DNA of 27,979 bases, taken from Ruminococcus sp. UBA4321. GTDB lineage: Bacteria > Bacillota > Clostridia > Oscillospirales > Ruminococcaceae. A program made the position numbers and the translations under genes. The stretch is taken from positions 1 to 27,979 of the forward strand of contig DGUB01000106.1 in assembly GCA_002393815.1 (NCBI GenBank). Direction: 5' to 3'. Positions 9,087 through 17,921 of this stretch are shown in pieces. Below the pieces are notes generated by a model. The model was given only the letters and a program-made list of their open reading frames with translations, ran no database searches and was not told the origin of the DNA. The number at the start of each line of letters is the position of its first letter. Within the stretch, counting starts at the first letter, position 1.

Positions 9087-9494
9087 ATGCAAAAATTTAC
9101 AGAGTTAAGGCTTTACGCAGATAAGAAAGAAAAAATCTGTTATGATTTTCAGCCGATACAAAGGAAATCTGCACCGGACTGGAATCCGGCATGGGAAGAA
9201 TGGCACAGTTATCCGGAGCCTTTGCGGATATATCTGACGGATTTCGAGAAGCTGTTAAGAAAGTATATTCTGCTGATGTTTCCGTGTGCGGATGCCTGTG
9301 ACGGAACGCCTCAGGCGGAATTTGACCCATGTTTTGACAACTGGCTTTCTGCATGGGATTATCAGAAAATGATAGAAGCAATAGAAGCAGATACTATTCC
9401 GGCGGAACACGGGAAATTTTATGAACAGTTTCTTTCATGGCTGAAAGAGACATTAAAACAGACAGATATGATAGTCATAGAATCCAATCTCTGA
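9087..9494 (+). CDS. Hypothetical protein, 135 residues
   Basis: I do not recognise this family. The ATG at 9087 follows the metH stop by one base and is preceded by GGGA six bases upstream; the longer frame from 9030 would overlap metH and is not preferred. The protein is acidic and rich in aromatic residues (WNPAWEEW, FDNWLSAWDYQ). It has no signal peptide or membrane segment and looks like a small soluble alpha-helical protein. Cysteines at CADAC and PCFD are not in a known metal motif. Position suggests co-translation with metH, but nothing in the sequence shows a role in methionine synthesis or in sugar metabolism. Confidence 0.75.
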   Translation: MQKFTELRLYADKKEKICYDFQPIQRKSAPDWNPAWEEWHSYPEPLRIYLTDFEKLLRKYILLMFPCADACDGTPQAEFDPCFDNWLSAWDYQKMIEAIEADTIPAEHGKFYEQFLSWLKETLKQTDMIVIESNL

Positions 9495-9525
9495 ACAGTA
9501 AAAAATCAGGAGCGTGGGGAAAAGT

Positions 9526-11697
9526 ATGATTAAGATAGATGAAAAAAAAGGGATTTTCATATTATACACCAAGCACACGGCAATGATATTGCAGAATCTT
9601 GCAGGATTTATCGGAATGGCGTATTACGGGGAGAAGATAAAAATAGCAGAGAGTGAATATTTCTGCCGGACGGATGTGCGTCCGTACACGCCGGAGGAAC
9701 TGCCGGGCGAAGAAGTAAGTTTTCATAGTATTTATCCGCATGTATATCCTTTTTACGGATGCGGAAACTATCGTGAGACGGCATTCCGTGCGGAGCAGGA
9801 AAATGGTTCAGACACATGCTGTTTAAAGTATATCGGATGCAGTATCATGAAAGAAAAGCCGAAGCTTCCGGGGTTGCCGCAGAGTTTTACTAAGAACTGC
9901 AATACAGAAACGCTGATATTATATCTGCATGATGAAACGGCAGGGGTACTGGCGGAAATCATGTATACACTGTTTCAGGACAGTGAGGTCATAGCGCAGA
10001 GTGTGCGGATTCAGAATCAAGGAGAAAATCCGGTGATGCTGAAAAAGGTGTTATCATCCTGTCTGTATTTAGAGGGCGATTTGGAGCTGATAACGCTCAA
10101 CGGGACATGGGCGCGGGAGCGGTATGTACAGCGTGAGCGGATAAATTACGGGGTAAAGCAGATAGGAAGTATCAACGGCGCATCGTCGCATACGCATAAT
10201 CCCTTTATTGCGGCAGTACGTCCGGAAACGACGGAAACGCAGGGCGAAGCGTGGGGGATGGCGTTTGTATATTCGGGGAATTTCACAGCGAGTGCGGAGA
10301 AAGATTTTCAGGACAGGACACAGCTGATGATGGGACTGCATCCGGAAACATTCAGCTGGGAATTAGAGCCGGGGAAATCATTTTACGCACCGGAAGTCCT
10401 GCTGAATTATTCAGCGAGAGGGCTGGGAAGGCTGAGTCGTGGGTATCATGATTTTATCATGAATCACATTATCCGGAGCAAGTGGAAGAACCGGGAAAGA
10501 CCGGTTCTTGTGAACAGCTGGGAAGCGTTTTATTTTGATTTTGATGCTGAAAAGCTGCTGCATTTTGCGGATACGGCGTTAGCGTGCGGACTGGATATGC
10601 TGGTACTGGATGACGGCTGGTTCGGACACCGGGAAGATGATACGAGTTCCTTAGGTGACTGGTTCGCGAATGAAGAAAAGATTCCGGAAGGAATGGAATG
10701 GCTTGGAGAGGAGATACAGAAGCGGAATTTAAAATTCGGCATCTGGTTCGAGCCGGAGATGATATCGCCGGACAGCGAGTTATTCCGGAAGCATCCGGAA
10801 TGGGCGGTGCAGATACCGGGCAGAGCGGGAACGCTTTCGCGGAATCAGTATGTACTGGATTTAACGAGACAGGAAGTGCGGACATATTTGTTCCGGTGCA
10901 TGGCGGATGTAATTCATGAAGCGGATATTTCCTATGTAAAATGGGATATGAACCGTCAGATAACGGAAGCTTATACGCCGACACTTCCGGCACACCGGCA
11001 GAAAGAATTTTTTCACAGGTATATATTAGGGGTATATGAGATACAGGAGCAGTTACTGAAGACCTTTCCGGACTTATTATTAGAGAACTGTGCCGGAGGG
11101 GGCGGCAGATTTGACTGCGGAATGCTGTATTACAGTCCGCAGATATGGTGTTCTGACAATACAGATGCCTGTGACCGTGCAGAAATCCAGATGGGGACAT
11201 CGCTGTGTTATCCGCCGTCCTGTATGGGAGCGCACATTTCGGCATGTCCGAACCATATCACGGGGCGGAACACAGATTTCATGACCAGAGCGCATGTAGC
11301 ATTAGCCGGAACATTCGGATATGAACTGAATTTAATGCGTTTGACAGATACGCAGGTACGGCAGATACAGGAACAGACGGCAATATATCATGCCTATTCG
11401 CATCTGACGAGAGGCGGAAGGTTTTACAGACTGATGCAGAATGAAAATTACATTGCCTGGCAGTTTGTGAGTCCGGAGCAGACAGAAACGCTTGTGACGG
11501 TGATACAGATACGGAACAGCCCGAATCAGGCGAGACTGCATTTAAAATTACAGGGCTTGATTCCGGAGAGCTGTTATGCTCTGGACGGGAAATTATATAC
11601 CGGGGGGCAGCTGATGAGAATCGGGCTGCCGGTAGAGCCGTTATGGGGAGATGGGGTAAGCCGTCTTCTGCATCTGACAATAGAAATCGCAGAGTGA
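9526..11697 (+). CDS. Alpha-galactosidase, GH36 family, cytoplasmic
   Basis: Hydrolyses terminal alpha-1,6-galactose from raffinose-family oligosaccharides or galactomannan fragments. The 723-residue length matches the tetrameric GH36 type. An N-terminal beta-sandwich covers about 1-310, a TIM barrel about 320-640, and a C-terminal beta domain the rest. Diagnostic segments are LDDGWFGHR (361-369), WFEPEM (407-412), KWDMNR with nucleophile D474, NCAGGGGRFD (521-530) and CSDNTDACDR (542-551), which holds the acid/base aspartate. No signal peptide is present, so it acts on imported oligosaccharides. The ATG at 9526 is placed after GGGGA with a five-base gap; GTG 9514 is too near its own GGAG. 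No transporter lies next to it. The manA gene downstream would fit galactomannan use. Confidence 0.94.
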   Translation: MIKIDEKKGIFILYTKHTAMILQNLAGFIGMAYYGEKIKIAESEYFCRTDVRPYTPEELPGEEVSFHSIYPHVYPFYGCGNYRETAFRAEQENGSDTCCLKYIGCSIMKEKPKLPGLPQSFTKNCNTETLILYLHDETAGVLAEIMYTLFQDSEVIAQSVRIQNQGENPVMLKKVLSSCLYLEGDLELITLNGTWARERYVQRERINYGVKQIGSINGASSHTHNPFIAAVRPETTETQGEAWGMAFVYSGNFTASAEKDFQDRTQLMMGLHPETFSWELEPGKSFYAPEVLLNYSARGLGRLSRGYHDFIMNHIIRSKWKNRERPVLVNSWEAFYFDFDAEKLLHFADTALACGLDMLVLDDGWFGHREDDTSSLGDWFANEEKIPEGMEWLGEEIQKRNLKFGIWFEPEMISPDSELFRKHPEWAVQIPGRAGTLSRNQYVLDLTRQEVRTYLFRCMADVIHEADISYVKWDMNRQITEAYTPTLPAHRQKEFFHRYILGVYEIQEQLLKTFPDLLLENCAGGGGRFDCGMLYYSPQIWCSDNTDACDRAEIQMGTSLCYPPSCMGAHISACPNHITGRNTDFMTRAHVALAGTFGYELNLMRLTDTQVRQIQEQTAIYHAYSHLTRGGRFYRLMQNENYIAWQFVSPEQTETLVTVIQIRNSPNQARLHLKLQGLIPESCYALDGKLYTGGQLMRIGLPVEPLWGDGVSRLLHLTIEIAE

Positions 11698-11726
11698 TGA
11701 GAGAAAGAAGTAAAGGAGAAAGATTT

Positions 11727-13988
11727 ATGATAAGAAAGAAGCATATGATATTTGCATTATGTATCTGTGCCGCGCTGATGGTAACGGGGTGCAGTCAGAG
11801 CGGAAGCAATTCTGGAGAAACGGAAAATAATGCAGTACAGAGTGAGGAAACCGGAATGAAAGACGAAAATGCCGGTACAGTATCAAAAATTTCGGAAGAT
11901 GCCTACACATGGAGCAATGTTGCAATAGGCGGCGGCGGATATGTGACAGGGATGGTATACAGCGAAGCGGAAGAAAATCTGATATATGCGCGGACGGACA
12001 TCGGCGGCGCATACAGGTGGGTAGAATCAGAAAAAAGATGGAAAGCGATTACCGACCATTTAGGCGCGGAGCAGTGGAATCTGATAGGGATTGAGAGCAT
12101 CGCGGCTGACCCTGTAGACGCGAACCGGGTTTATGCGTTAGGCGGCACTTATATGGGGAATCATGGAGCAGTATTAGTTTCGGAAGATTATGGAGAGACA
12201 TGGGAACAGCATGACATGCCTTTTGACTGCGGAGCGAACAATTCGGGGCGCGGTGTGGGGGAACGTCTGATGGTGAATCCTGTAGAGAATAATATCATTT
12301 ATATGGGAACACGGAATGCCGGGTTATGGAAATCGGAAGATTTCGGGAAGACCTGGAACGAAGTGGAAAGTTTTCCGACAAAAGGGAATTATACACAGGA
12401 GAGTAATGCAGTCGGCGTGATGTGGGTAGCATTCAATCCGGTGAATAATGATGTATATGTGGGTGTTGCGGACAAAGACGGAAACTGTATCTACAAGTCT
12501 GCGGATAAGGGAGAGACATGGGAGGCACTGCCGGCGAATCTGCCGGGAATGTATCCTTTGCACGGAGATTTTTCGGCAGACGGGAAGTTATATTTAGCCT
12601 ATTCGGACAACTGCGGCCCCAACCTGAGTCCGCAGAACGGAGCGGTCTGTGTCTATGAGAATGATAGTTTCAGAGATATCACGCCGAATCTGGATGACGG
12701 AAGATACGGCGGATTTGGAGCAGTTTCTGTAGACAGGCAGAATCCGGAAACGCTGGTAGTATGTACGCTGGGCTACTGGTCGGATAACGGGGATAATATT
12801 TATCGTTCGACAGACGGGGGCGCGACATGGCAGGGATTGTTTGATGCCAAGAAGCATGAAAAGTATTATAAGATGAATGTAGAAGATGCGGACTGGCTGA
12901 CATGGGGTCGTGAAGAAGCAAAAACAGGCTGGTGGACAGCAGATATTAATATTAATCCGTTTAATTCGGACGAAGTGATGTACGGGACAGGTGCGACGAT
13001 TTACTGTACGGAGAACATGACGGAATTAGGAACGGGGAAAGACGTTGTGATTTCGTTTGCGGCATACGGACTGGAAGAAACAGCAGTTTACCAGATGCTG
13101 TCGCCGGATTATCAGGAAGGGCAGCCGCAGTTATATTCGATTATGGGAGATTTGACAGGCTTTGCGCATCTGGATGTGGCAAAGGGACCGGATGACGCGC
13201 ATTTCATGGGGAGTGCATCGGGGAACAACCCGACGGATTTGGATGTTGCCTATGAAAATGCGAATTGTGCGGTTTATGCAGTACAGGACAGAATGAAGCC
13301 GTTATGGTATACGCTTGACGGAGGAGCGACATGGAATCCTGTTCCTGACGTACCGGAGAAGGTAGAAGGCGGCAGGGTCTGCATGAATGCGGACGGCACA
13401 GCGATAGTATGGACACCGGCGAACACGGGCAACTCGAATATTTATCAGTATAATATAAAAAATAACAAATGGTATTATGTCGAAGGTCTGGGCTATGGGG
13501 CGCAGATATGTGCCGACAGGGTAAATCCGCAGAAATTCTATGCGGCGTATAACGGGATGTTTTATATTTCGTCTGACGGCGGAACGAAATTTGAATCTAC
13601 AGGGCAGCTGATAGCGGACAAAGCGACGGTGCAGACTGTTGTCGGAAAAGAGGGTAATGTGTGGCTGTGCAGCGGCACACTGCTGATGTATTCAGAAGAC
13701 AGCGGACAGACGTTCACATCTGTAAAAGATATTGATTTCAGGGCGATAGGATTCGGCGCACCGGAAACGGAGGAGAACTATCCTGTTGTCTATGCCATGG
13801 GGAACGCCGGACAGGGTGACGGAATATATCGTTCTCTGGATAAGGGTGTAACATGGGAGCGCATCAATGACGAGAAGCATCTGTTCGGAAATCTGACAAG
13901 TTTTATCACAGGGGACAGCCGCGTCTATGGCAGGGTATATTTTGCCACGAACGGCAGAGGCATTGTCATGGGTGATATCGCGAAGTGA
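11727..13988 (+). CDS. GH74 xyloglucanase-like lipoprotein
   Basis: A 753-residue secreted lipoprotein. The N terminus is a type II signal peptide with lipobox VTGC (C22), followed by an acidic, Ser/Asn-rich linker to about residue 58. The rest resembles the two seven-bladed propellers of GH74, which cleave xyloglucan backbones. Eight Asp-box motifs of the S-x-D-x-G-x-T-W type occur, starting at 152, 203, 258, 361, 529, 615, 656 and 703. YARTDIGGAYRW places D91 at the position of the first catalytic aspartate, and GDLTGF places D475 near the second. No dockerin or carbohydrate-binding module is present, so it is tethered to the membrane and not cellulosomal. The ATG at 11727 has AAAGGAG upstream; the longer frame from 11643 overlaps GH36 and would lose the signal peptide. 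Confidence 0.92.
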   Translation: MIRKKHMIFALCICAALMVTGCSQSGSNSGETENNAVQSEETGMKDENAGTVSKISEDAYTWSNVAIGGGGYVTGMVYSEAEENLIYARTDIGGAYRWVESEKRWKAITDHLGAEQWNLIGIESIAADPVDANRVYALGGTYMGNHGAVLVSEDYGETWEQHDMPFDCGANNSGRGVGERLMVNPVENNIIYMGTRNAGLWKSEDFGKTWNEVESFPTKGNYTQESNAVGVMWVAFNPVNNDVYVGVADKDGNCIYKSADKGETWEALPANLPGMYPLHGDFSADGKLYLAYSDNCGPNLSPQNGAVCVYENDSFRDITPNLDDGRYGGFGAVSVDRQNPETLVVCTLGYWSDNGDNIYRSTDGGATWQGLFDAKKHEKYYKMNVEDADWLTWGREEAKTGWWTADININPFNSDEVMYGTGATIYCTENMTELGTGKDVVISFAAYGLEETAVYQMLSPDYQEGQPQLYSIMGDLTGFAHLDVAKGPDDAHFMGSASGNNPTDLDVAYENANCAVYAVQDRMKPLWYTLDGGATWNPVPDVPEKVEGGRVCMNADGTAIVWTPANTGNSNIYQYNIKNNKWYYVEGLGYGAQICADRVNPQKFYAAYNGMFYISSDGGTKFESTGQLIADKATVQTVVGKEGNVWLCSGTLLMYSEDSGQTFTSVKDIDFRAIGFGAPETEENYPVVYAMGNAGQGDGIYRSLDKGVTWERINDEKHLFGNLTSFITGDSRVYGRVYFATNGRGIVMGDIAK

Positions 13989-14836
13989 GCAGAATATTAA
14001 AAGGCAGAAAGCCTGCTTACGGAAGGATTATCGGCACAGTGCTGGCAGCCGTGGTGATATTCGGGGTGATTCCCTATGGAATACGGCTGAAAAAGATTTA
14101 TGACGGCGAAATCATCGCGAATATTCCTGACCCGGAAAAATATCCGGTCATGGGAGTGGATGTGTCAAGTTATCAGGGGAATATCGACTGGTCAGTGATT
14201 GCCTCGCAGAATGTAACATTTGCATTTATCAAGGCAACGGAAGGCAGTTCGCATCAGGACTGCTGTTTTCCGGCGAACTGGGAGGAAGTACAGAAGACGA
14301 ATATTTATGCGGGGGCGTATCATTTTTTCAGTTTCGAGAGTTCCGGGGAGACGCAGGCACAGAATTATATCCGGACGGTAGGAGAATTAACAGAAAAGAG
14401 TCTGCCGCCGGTGATAGATTTGGAGCTTTACGGAGAATACAGTGAAACGCCGATGTCGCGGAAAGAAGCGCAGGAGATTCTGAATGCGCTTCTGAAGCAG
14501 CTGGAAGAATATTATCATGTCAAGCCGATTATTTACACGACCATGCGGACGTATTATCATTATCTGCTTGGGGGAGGATACGGGGAATATCCGCTCTGGT
14601 TCCGGAACACGTATCAGGAGCCTTTGGTGAACTGGAGTTTCTGGCAGTATTCTGACCAGGGGCGGCTTGCCGGATATGACGGCTTGCAGGGTGACCACAC
14701 AGAAATGTGTATTGATTTGAATGTATATCACAGTTCATATGATTCGTTTCTGAAAGAATTTTCTCTGCCGGAAGCCTCAGCGGAAACGCTGGCGCATGAG
14801 CAGAATCAGAAAGAAGAGAAGGAGACTAAGACATGA
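13985..14836 (+). CDS. Membrane-anchored GH25 muramidase-like protein
   Basis: A 283-residue protein with a short basic N terminus, one membrane segment (about 13-33) and an extracellular GH25 domain (about 52-255). GH25 enzymes cleave the MurNAc-GlcNAc bond of peptidoglycan. The domain shows GVDVSSYQG (D59), FAFIKATEG, GAYHFF, PPVIDLELYG (D145 and E147, the DxE catalytic pair), PIIYTT, FWQYSDQG and IDLNVYHSS (D244). The C-terminal tail is rich in Glu and Lys. It starts with GTG overlapping the GH74 stop (GTGA) and ends overlapping manA (ATGA), so it is tightly coupled to both. It could remodel the wall to make room for surface enzymes; that is inference. Activity on something other than peptidoglycan cannot be excluded. 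Confidence 0.92.
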   Translation: MSRILKGRKPAYGRIIGTVLAAVVIFGVIPYGIRLKKIYDGEIIANIPDPEKYPVMGVDVSSYQGNIDWSVIASQNVTFAFIKATEGSSHQDCCFPANWEEVQKTNIYAGAYHFFSFESSGETQAQNYIRTVGELTEKSLPPVIDLELYGEYSETPMSRKEAQEILNALLKQLEEYYHVKPIIYTTMRTYYHYLLGGGYGEYPLWFRNTYQEPLVNWSFWQYSDQGRLAGYDGLQGDHTEMCIDLNVYHSSYDSFLKEFSLPEASAETLAHEQNQKEEKETKT

Positions 14837-15813
14837 AGCCATTTTTCCTGAAATCCGTCTGCAAGGATTATATCTGGGGCGGAAATCGACTGAGAGAGTA
14901 CGGGAAAAGTTCAGAGAAAGAAAGAATAGCGGAAAGCTGGGAGCTTTCCTGTCATCCGGACGGGGAGAGCGTGATAGCTTCGGGAGAATATGAAGGCATG
15001 ACGCTGAAAGCCTGGCTGGAAGAGAATCCGGATGCATTAGGGGTATATTGTGAGAAGTTTGACCGGTTTCCGGTACTGGTAAAGCTGATAGATGCCAAAG
15101 AGAATCTGTCATTGCAGGTACATCCGGACAATGCGTATGCGTTCCGGAACGAGCATGACTGGGGAAAGACAGAACTTTGGTATATTATAGAAGCGGAGCC
15201 GGGAGCGGAGATTATTTACGGATTCAAAGACACGCTGACGAAAGAGCAGTTCCGGTTTGCGATTGAGCATCATACAATACTGGACTGGGTGAATCATGTT
15301 CCGGTGAAAGCCGGGGATGTGTTTTACATTCCGGCAGGGACAGTACATGCGATTGGAAAGGGGATTTTGCTGGCAGAGATACAGCAGACCTCGAATCTGA
15401 CCTACAGGATATATGATTATGACCGCGGACGGGAACTGCATATTGAAAAGGCACTGGAAGTGACGCGGCTGACGCCGGCGGAGAATCCGCCTTTGGAGCC
15501 TCCGGTGATACGGGAAGGATTTACAGCGCAGTATCTGAAACGCTGTCCGTTTTTCACGGTACAGAAGATAACGGCATTGGAGAGCAGTGTCGGATATTAT
15601 GACAGTTTCCGGCATTTGCTGATACTGGACGGCGAAGCTTTTCTGGAGATTGACGGCAAAGAACTGCCGATAAAAAAGGGAGACAGTATTTTTATTCCGG
15701 CAGGGGTATTCTGTCCTGTGAAGGGGAAGTGTACCGCATTAAAGACATTCATGTCCTATACGGGAGTCCCCACAGACCGGAATATCAGGATTAAGGAGCG
15801 GATTATTTTATGA
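14833..15813 (+). CDS. manA: Mannose-6-phosphate isomerase, type I
   Basis: Interconverts mannose 6-phosphate and fructose 6-phosphate, feeding mannose into glycolysis. The 326-residue cupin protein is the size of the short Firmicute form. The zinc ligands can be placed at Q95 and H97 (LQVHPDN), E114 (KTELWYI) and H172 (PAGTVHAIGKG), followed by the LAEIQQTSNLTYRIYDY segment typical of the family. The start ATG overlaps the GH25 stop and the stop TGA overlaps the next start, both by four bases. With the GH36 alpha-galactosidase upstream, it suggests use of galactomannan or mannose-containing glycans, though no mannanase or mannosylphosphorylase is visible in the window. Confidence 0.95.
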   Translation: MKPFFLKSVCKDYIWGGNRLREYGKSSEKERIAESWELSCHPDGESVIASGEYEGMTLKAWLEENPDALGVYCEKFDRFPVLVKLIDAKENLSLQVHPDNAYAFRNEHDWGKTELWYIIEAEPGAEIIYGFKDTLTKEQFRFAIEHHTILDWVNHVPVKAGDVFYIPAGTVHAIGKGILLAEIQQTSNLTYRIYDYDRGRELHIEKALEVTRLTPAENPPLEPPVIREGFTAQYLKRCPFFTVQKITALESSVGYYDSFRHLLILDGEAFLEIDGKELPIKKGDSIFIPAGVFCPVKGKCTALKTFMSYTGVPTDRNIRIKERIIL

Positions 15814-16706
15814 AGAAAGCAGGGAGTTTAATAAGTCTGTTATTTCTGCTGAATATCGCAGCAGTACCGGCATATGCAGAAGACCAGACAGGCAGTTATG
15901 AAAATCTGCTTTATACGAAGCATGAAGATTATATTGAAATTACAGGGTGCAGTGTTCCGGCGGCAGGAGAAGTGACGATTCCGGCAGAAATAGATGGACT
16001 GCCGGTGAAAGCGTTCGGAACGTCTGTATTCAAGGACTGTACGGAACTGACTTCGGTACTGCTTCCGGAGGGTATGACAGATTTAGGGCTTGGCACGTTT
16101 GAGAACTGCACATCGCTTTCAGAAATCGAACTGCCGTCAGGGATAACAGAAATCAATTCTGTTGTTTTCTGGAGCTGTGCGGCTCTGACGGAAATTGGAA
16201 TTCCGGAAGGCGTGACGACGATAGGCGAAGGAACATTTTACGGAACGGGACTGAAAACAATTATCATTCCGGAATCGGTCACGAGCATCAGTGCGATGGC
16301 GTTTATGGACAGTGCCTCTCTGGAGAGTATCACGATAAAAAATCCGGACTGTGAGATTGCAGAAAATGCGATTAACACAGGGCTGAACATGACAACTTAT
16401 CAATATGAATTCAAAGGGACAGTGATTGGAAAAGAGAATTCCACCGCACAGGCATATGCAGAAAAGACAGGCAGTGCCTTTGCGGTACTGGAAGAAGAAG
16501 TGGTTCAGCCGGGCGATGCCGATTTAAGCGGCAAAGTGGACATTCTGGATGTGATTACGATAAACCGTGCAATTTTAGGAAAAGAGAAGCTGACAGAACG
16601 CCAGCTGAACGCTGTTGATTTTAATCAGAACGGCAAACCGGAAACATCGGAATCGCTGATGATAATGAAATATATTGTCGGGCTGATGACAGATTTTACA
16701 AGTTAA
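15810..16706 (+). CDS. Secreted leucine-rich repeat protein with C-terminal type I dockerin
   Basis: A 298-residue exported protein. A signal peptide ends near AYA-ED (residue 23). Residues about 35-180 hold BspA-like leucine-rich repeats (LPEGMTDLGLGTFENCTSL, LPSGITEINSVVFWSC, IPEGVTTIGEGTF, IPESVTSISAMAF). Residues 234-295 form a dockerin with two calcium-loop repeats: DADLSGKVDILD and DFNQNGKPETSE. The second loop has Glu where Asp is usual at positions 9 and 12. The dockerin would bind a cohesin on a scaffoldin and recruit the repeat domain to the cell-surface cellulosome. No catalytic domain is present, so a binding or structural role is likely. The ATG overlaps the manA stop, and AAGGAG lies 11 bases upstream. 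Confidence 0.9.
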   Translation: MKKAGSLISLLFLLNIAAVPAYAEDQTGSYENLLYTKHEDYIEITGCSVPAAGEVTIPAEIDGLPVKAFGTSVFKDCTELTSVLLPEGMTDLGLGTFENCTSLSEIELPSGITEINSVVFWSCAALTEIGIPEGVTTIGEGTFYGTGLKTIIIPESVTSISAMAFMDSASLESITIKNPDCEIAENAINTGLNMTTYQYEFKGTVIGKENSTAQAYAEKTGSAFAVLEEEVVQPGDADLSGKVDILDVITINRAILGKEKLTERQLNAVDFNQNGKPETSESLMIMKYIVGLMTDFTS

Positions 16707-16708
16707 TC

Positions 16709-16724
16709 ATACGCCAAGGCGTAT
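16709..16724. promoter_or_regulatory. Perfect 7-2-7 inverted repeat upstream of the glucokinase gene
   Basis: ATACGCC and GGCGTAT are separated only by AA, and lie just after the dockerin gene stop and before the AAAGGAGG of the ROK gene. The two-base centre is too tight for a good hairpin and no T-run follows, so a terminator is unlikely. It could be an operator. No clear promoter surrounds it. Confidence 0.4.
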
Positions 16725-16749
16725 AAAAATAAAAGGAGGAAATTTTTTT

Positions 16750-17709
16750 ATGAAGTACTACATTGGAATTGACCTGGGAGGAACAAACATTGTCGCCGCA
16801 GTGGTAGACGAGAATTACAAGATTCTGACGAAGGCAAGCACCAAGACGAACAGACCGCGTCCGGCGGAAGAAATCGCGGACGATATGGCATCGATGGCAT
16901 TGAAAGCCGTCAAGGAAGCCGGACTGACGCTTGACCAGATAGAATGGGTAGGCGTAGGCACACCGGGACTTGCCAACAGTGAAACAGGTATTGTGGAATT
17001 CTCGAACAATCTGGGATTTGAGAACACCCCTCTTGCGGAATATATCCGGAAGCATATCGACAAGCCGGTATTTATCGAGAATGATGCCAATGCAGCCGCA
17101 TACGGCGAATATGTAGCAGGTGCGGCGAAAGGTTCTAAGAATGCAGTATGCATTACATTAGGAACAGGTGTCGGCGGCGGCATTATTATTGACGGTCAGA
17201 TTTATGCCGGCTCGAATTTCGGCGGAGCAGAAATCGGACATACGGTGATTCAGGTAGACGGTGCGCCGTGTTCCTGTGGAAGAAAGGGCTGTTTTGAGGC
17301 ATATTCCTCCGCGACAGGCTTGATTCGCATGACAAAAGAGAAGATGGAAGCCGTACCGGATTCGGCACTGCACACGATTACCGCAGAGCGGAACGGCAAA
17401 GTTTCGGCGAGAACGGCATTTGATGCGATGCGTCAGGGCGACAAGGCAGGCAAGGAAGTCGTTGATGATTATATCAAATATCTGGCAGCAGGCATTACGA
17501 ATACAATCAATATTTTCCAGCCGGATGTACTTTGCATCGGCGGAGGGGTATGCAACGAAGGCGACCCGCTTCTGCTGCCGATGAAAGCACTGGTAGAAAA
17601 GGAAGTTTACACGAGAAATTCTCCGAAGAATACGAAGATAGTGATTGCCGAACTCGGCAACGATGCCGGACTGATTGGCGCAGCATTTTTAGGCGCAGCG
17701 AAGAAGTAA
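16750..17709 (+). CDS. glcK: ROK-family glucokinase
   Basis: Phosphorylates glucose (or a related hexose) with ATP in the cytoplasm. The 319-residue sequence has the phosphate-binding DLGGTN (8-13), the catalytic segment ENDANAAAYGE (D112), LGTGVGGG (137-144), and the ROK zinc site H164 with C174-x-C176-x4-C181, followed by E183 in CFEAY. There is no N-terminal helix-turn-helix, so it is a kinase, not a ROK repressor. The start has AAAGGAGG nine bases upstream. It lies 43 bases after the dockerin gene and is followed by a strong terminator that closes the plus-strand run. It would channel glucose released from glucan or xyloglucan. Specificity for glucose over fructose or mannose is inferred from family resemblance. 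Confidence 0.92.
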   Translation: MKYYIGIDLGGTNIVAAVVDENYKILTKASTKTNRPRPAEEIADDMASMALKAVKEAGLTLDQIEWVGVGTPGLANSETGIVEFSNNLGFENTPLAEYIRKHIDKPVFIENDANAAAYGEYVAGAAKGSKNAVCITLGTGVGGGIIIDGQIYAGSNFGGAEIGHTVIQVDGAPCSCGRKGCFEAYSSATGLIRMTKEKMEAVPDSALHTITAERNGKVSARTAFDAMRQGDKAGKEVVDDYIKYLAAGITNTINIFQPDVLCIGGGVCNEGDPLLLPMKALVEKEVYTRNSPKNTKIVIAELGNDAGLIGAAFLGAAKK

Positions 17710-17728
17710 GAAAAATTTCAGAATCAGG

Positions 17729-17762
17729 ATTCCCTGCTCTCTTTTGAGGGCAGGGAATTTTT
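17729..17762 (+). terminator. Rho-independent terminator after the glucokinase gene
   Basis: ATTCCCTGC (17729-17737) pairs with GCAGGGAAT (17750-17758). Two more pairs, one of them G-U, extend the stem to 11 pairs around an 8-base loop. A run of five T follows. It ends the plus-strand gene run begun at 4495. Confidence 0.9.
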
Positions 17763-17835
17763 GTCAGATATGTAAATTTTTTAGAGCCTGATTTATTCAT
17801 AACAGATAATTTTTGTAAAAAATTTATGAAATCTC

Positions 17836-17863
17836 TTGAAATTATGGTCATATTATGTATAAT
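17836..17863 (+). promoter_or_regulatory. Promoter of the dockerin cysteine-peptidase-like gene
   Basis: TTGAAA (17836-17841) and TATAAT (17858-17863) are separated by 16 bases, in an AT-rich stretch after the terminator. The transcript leader would be about 50 bases. The gene therefore appears to be transcribed alone. Confidence 0.7.
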
Positions 17864-17921
17864 TAGATTAACATCATTTGACTAAACTGAGTAAAGCATA
17901 TTTTTGAAAGGGGACACAAGT

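Noticed and set aside
10469..11245. 258-residue open frame antisense to the alpha-galactosidase
   Set aside because: Ser/Pro/Cys/His-rich composition typical of a shadow frame; the sense strand holds the GH36 active site.
16707..16749. Terminator between the LRR-dockerin and glucokinase genes
   Set aside because: The inverted repeat there has a two-base loop and is followed by A-rich, not T-rich, sequence.
9526..17709. A complete polysaccharide-utilisation locus with transporter and regulator
   Set aside because: No ABC transporter, PTS component or sugar-responsive regulator gene was found in the window, so only enzymes are claimed.
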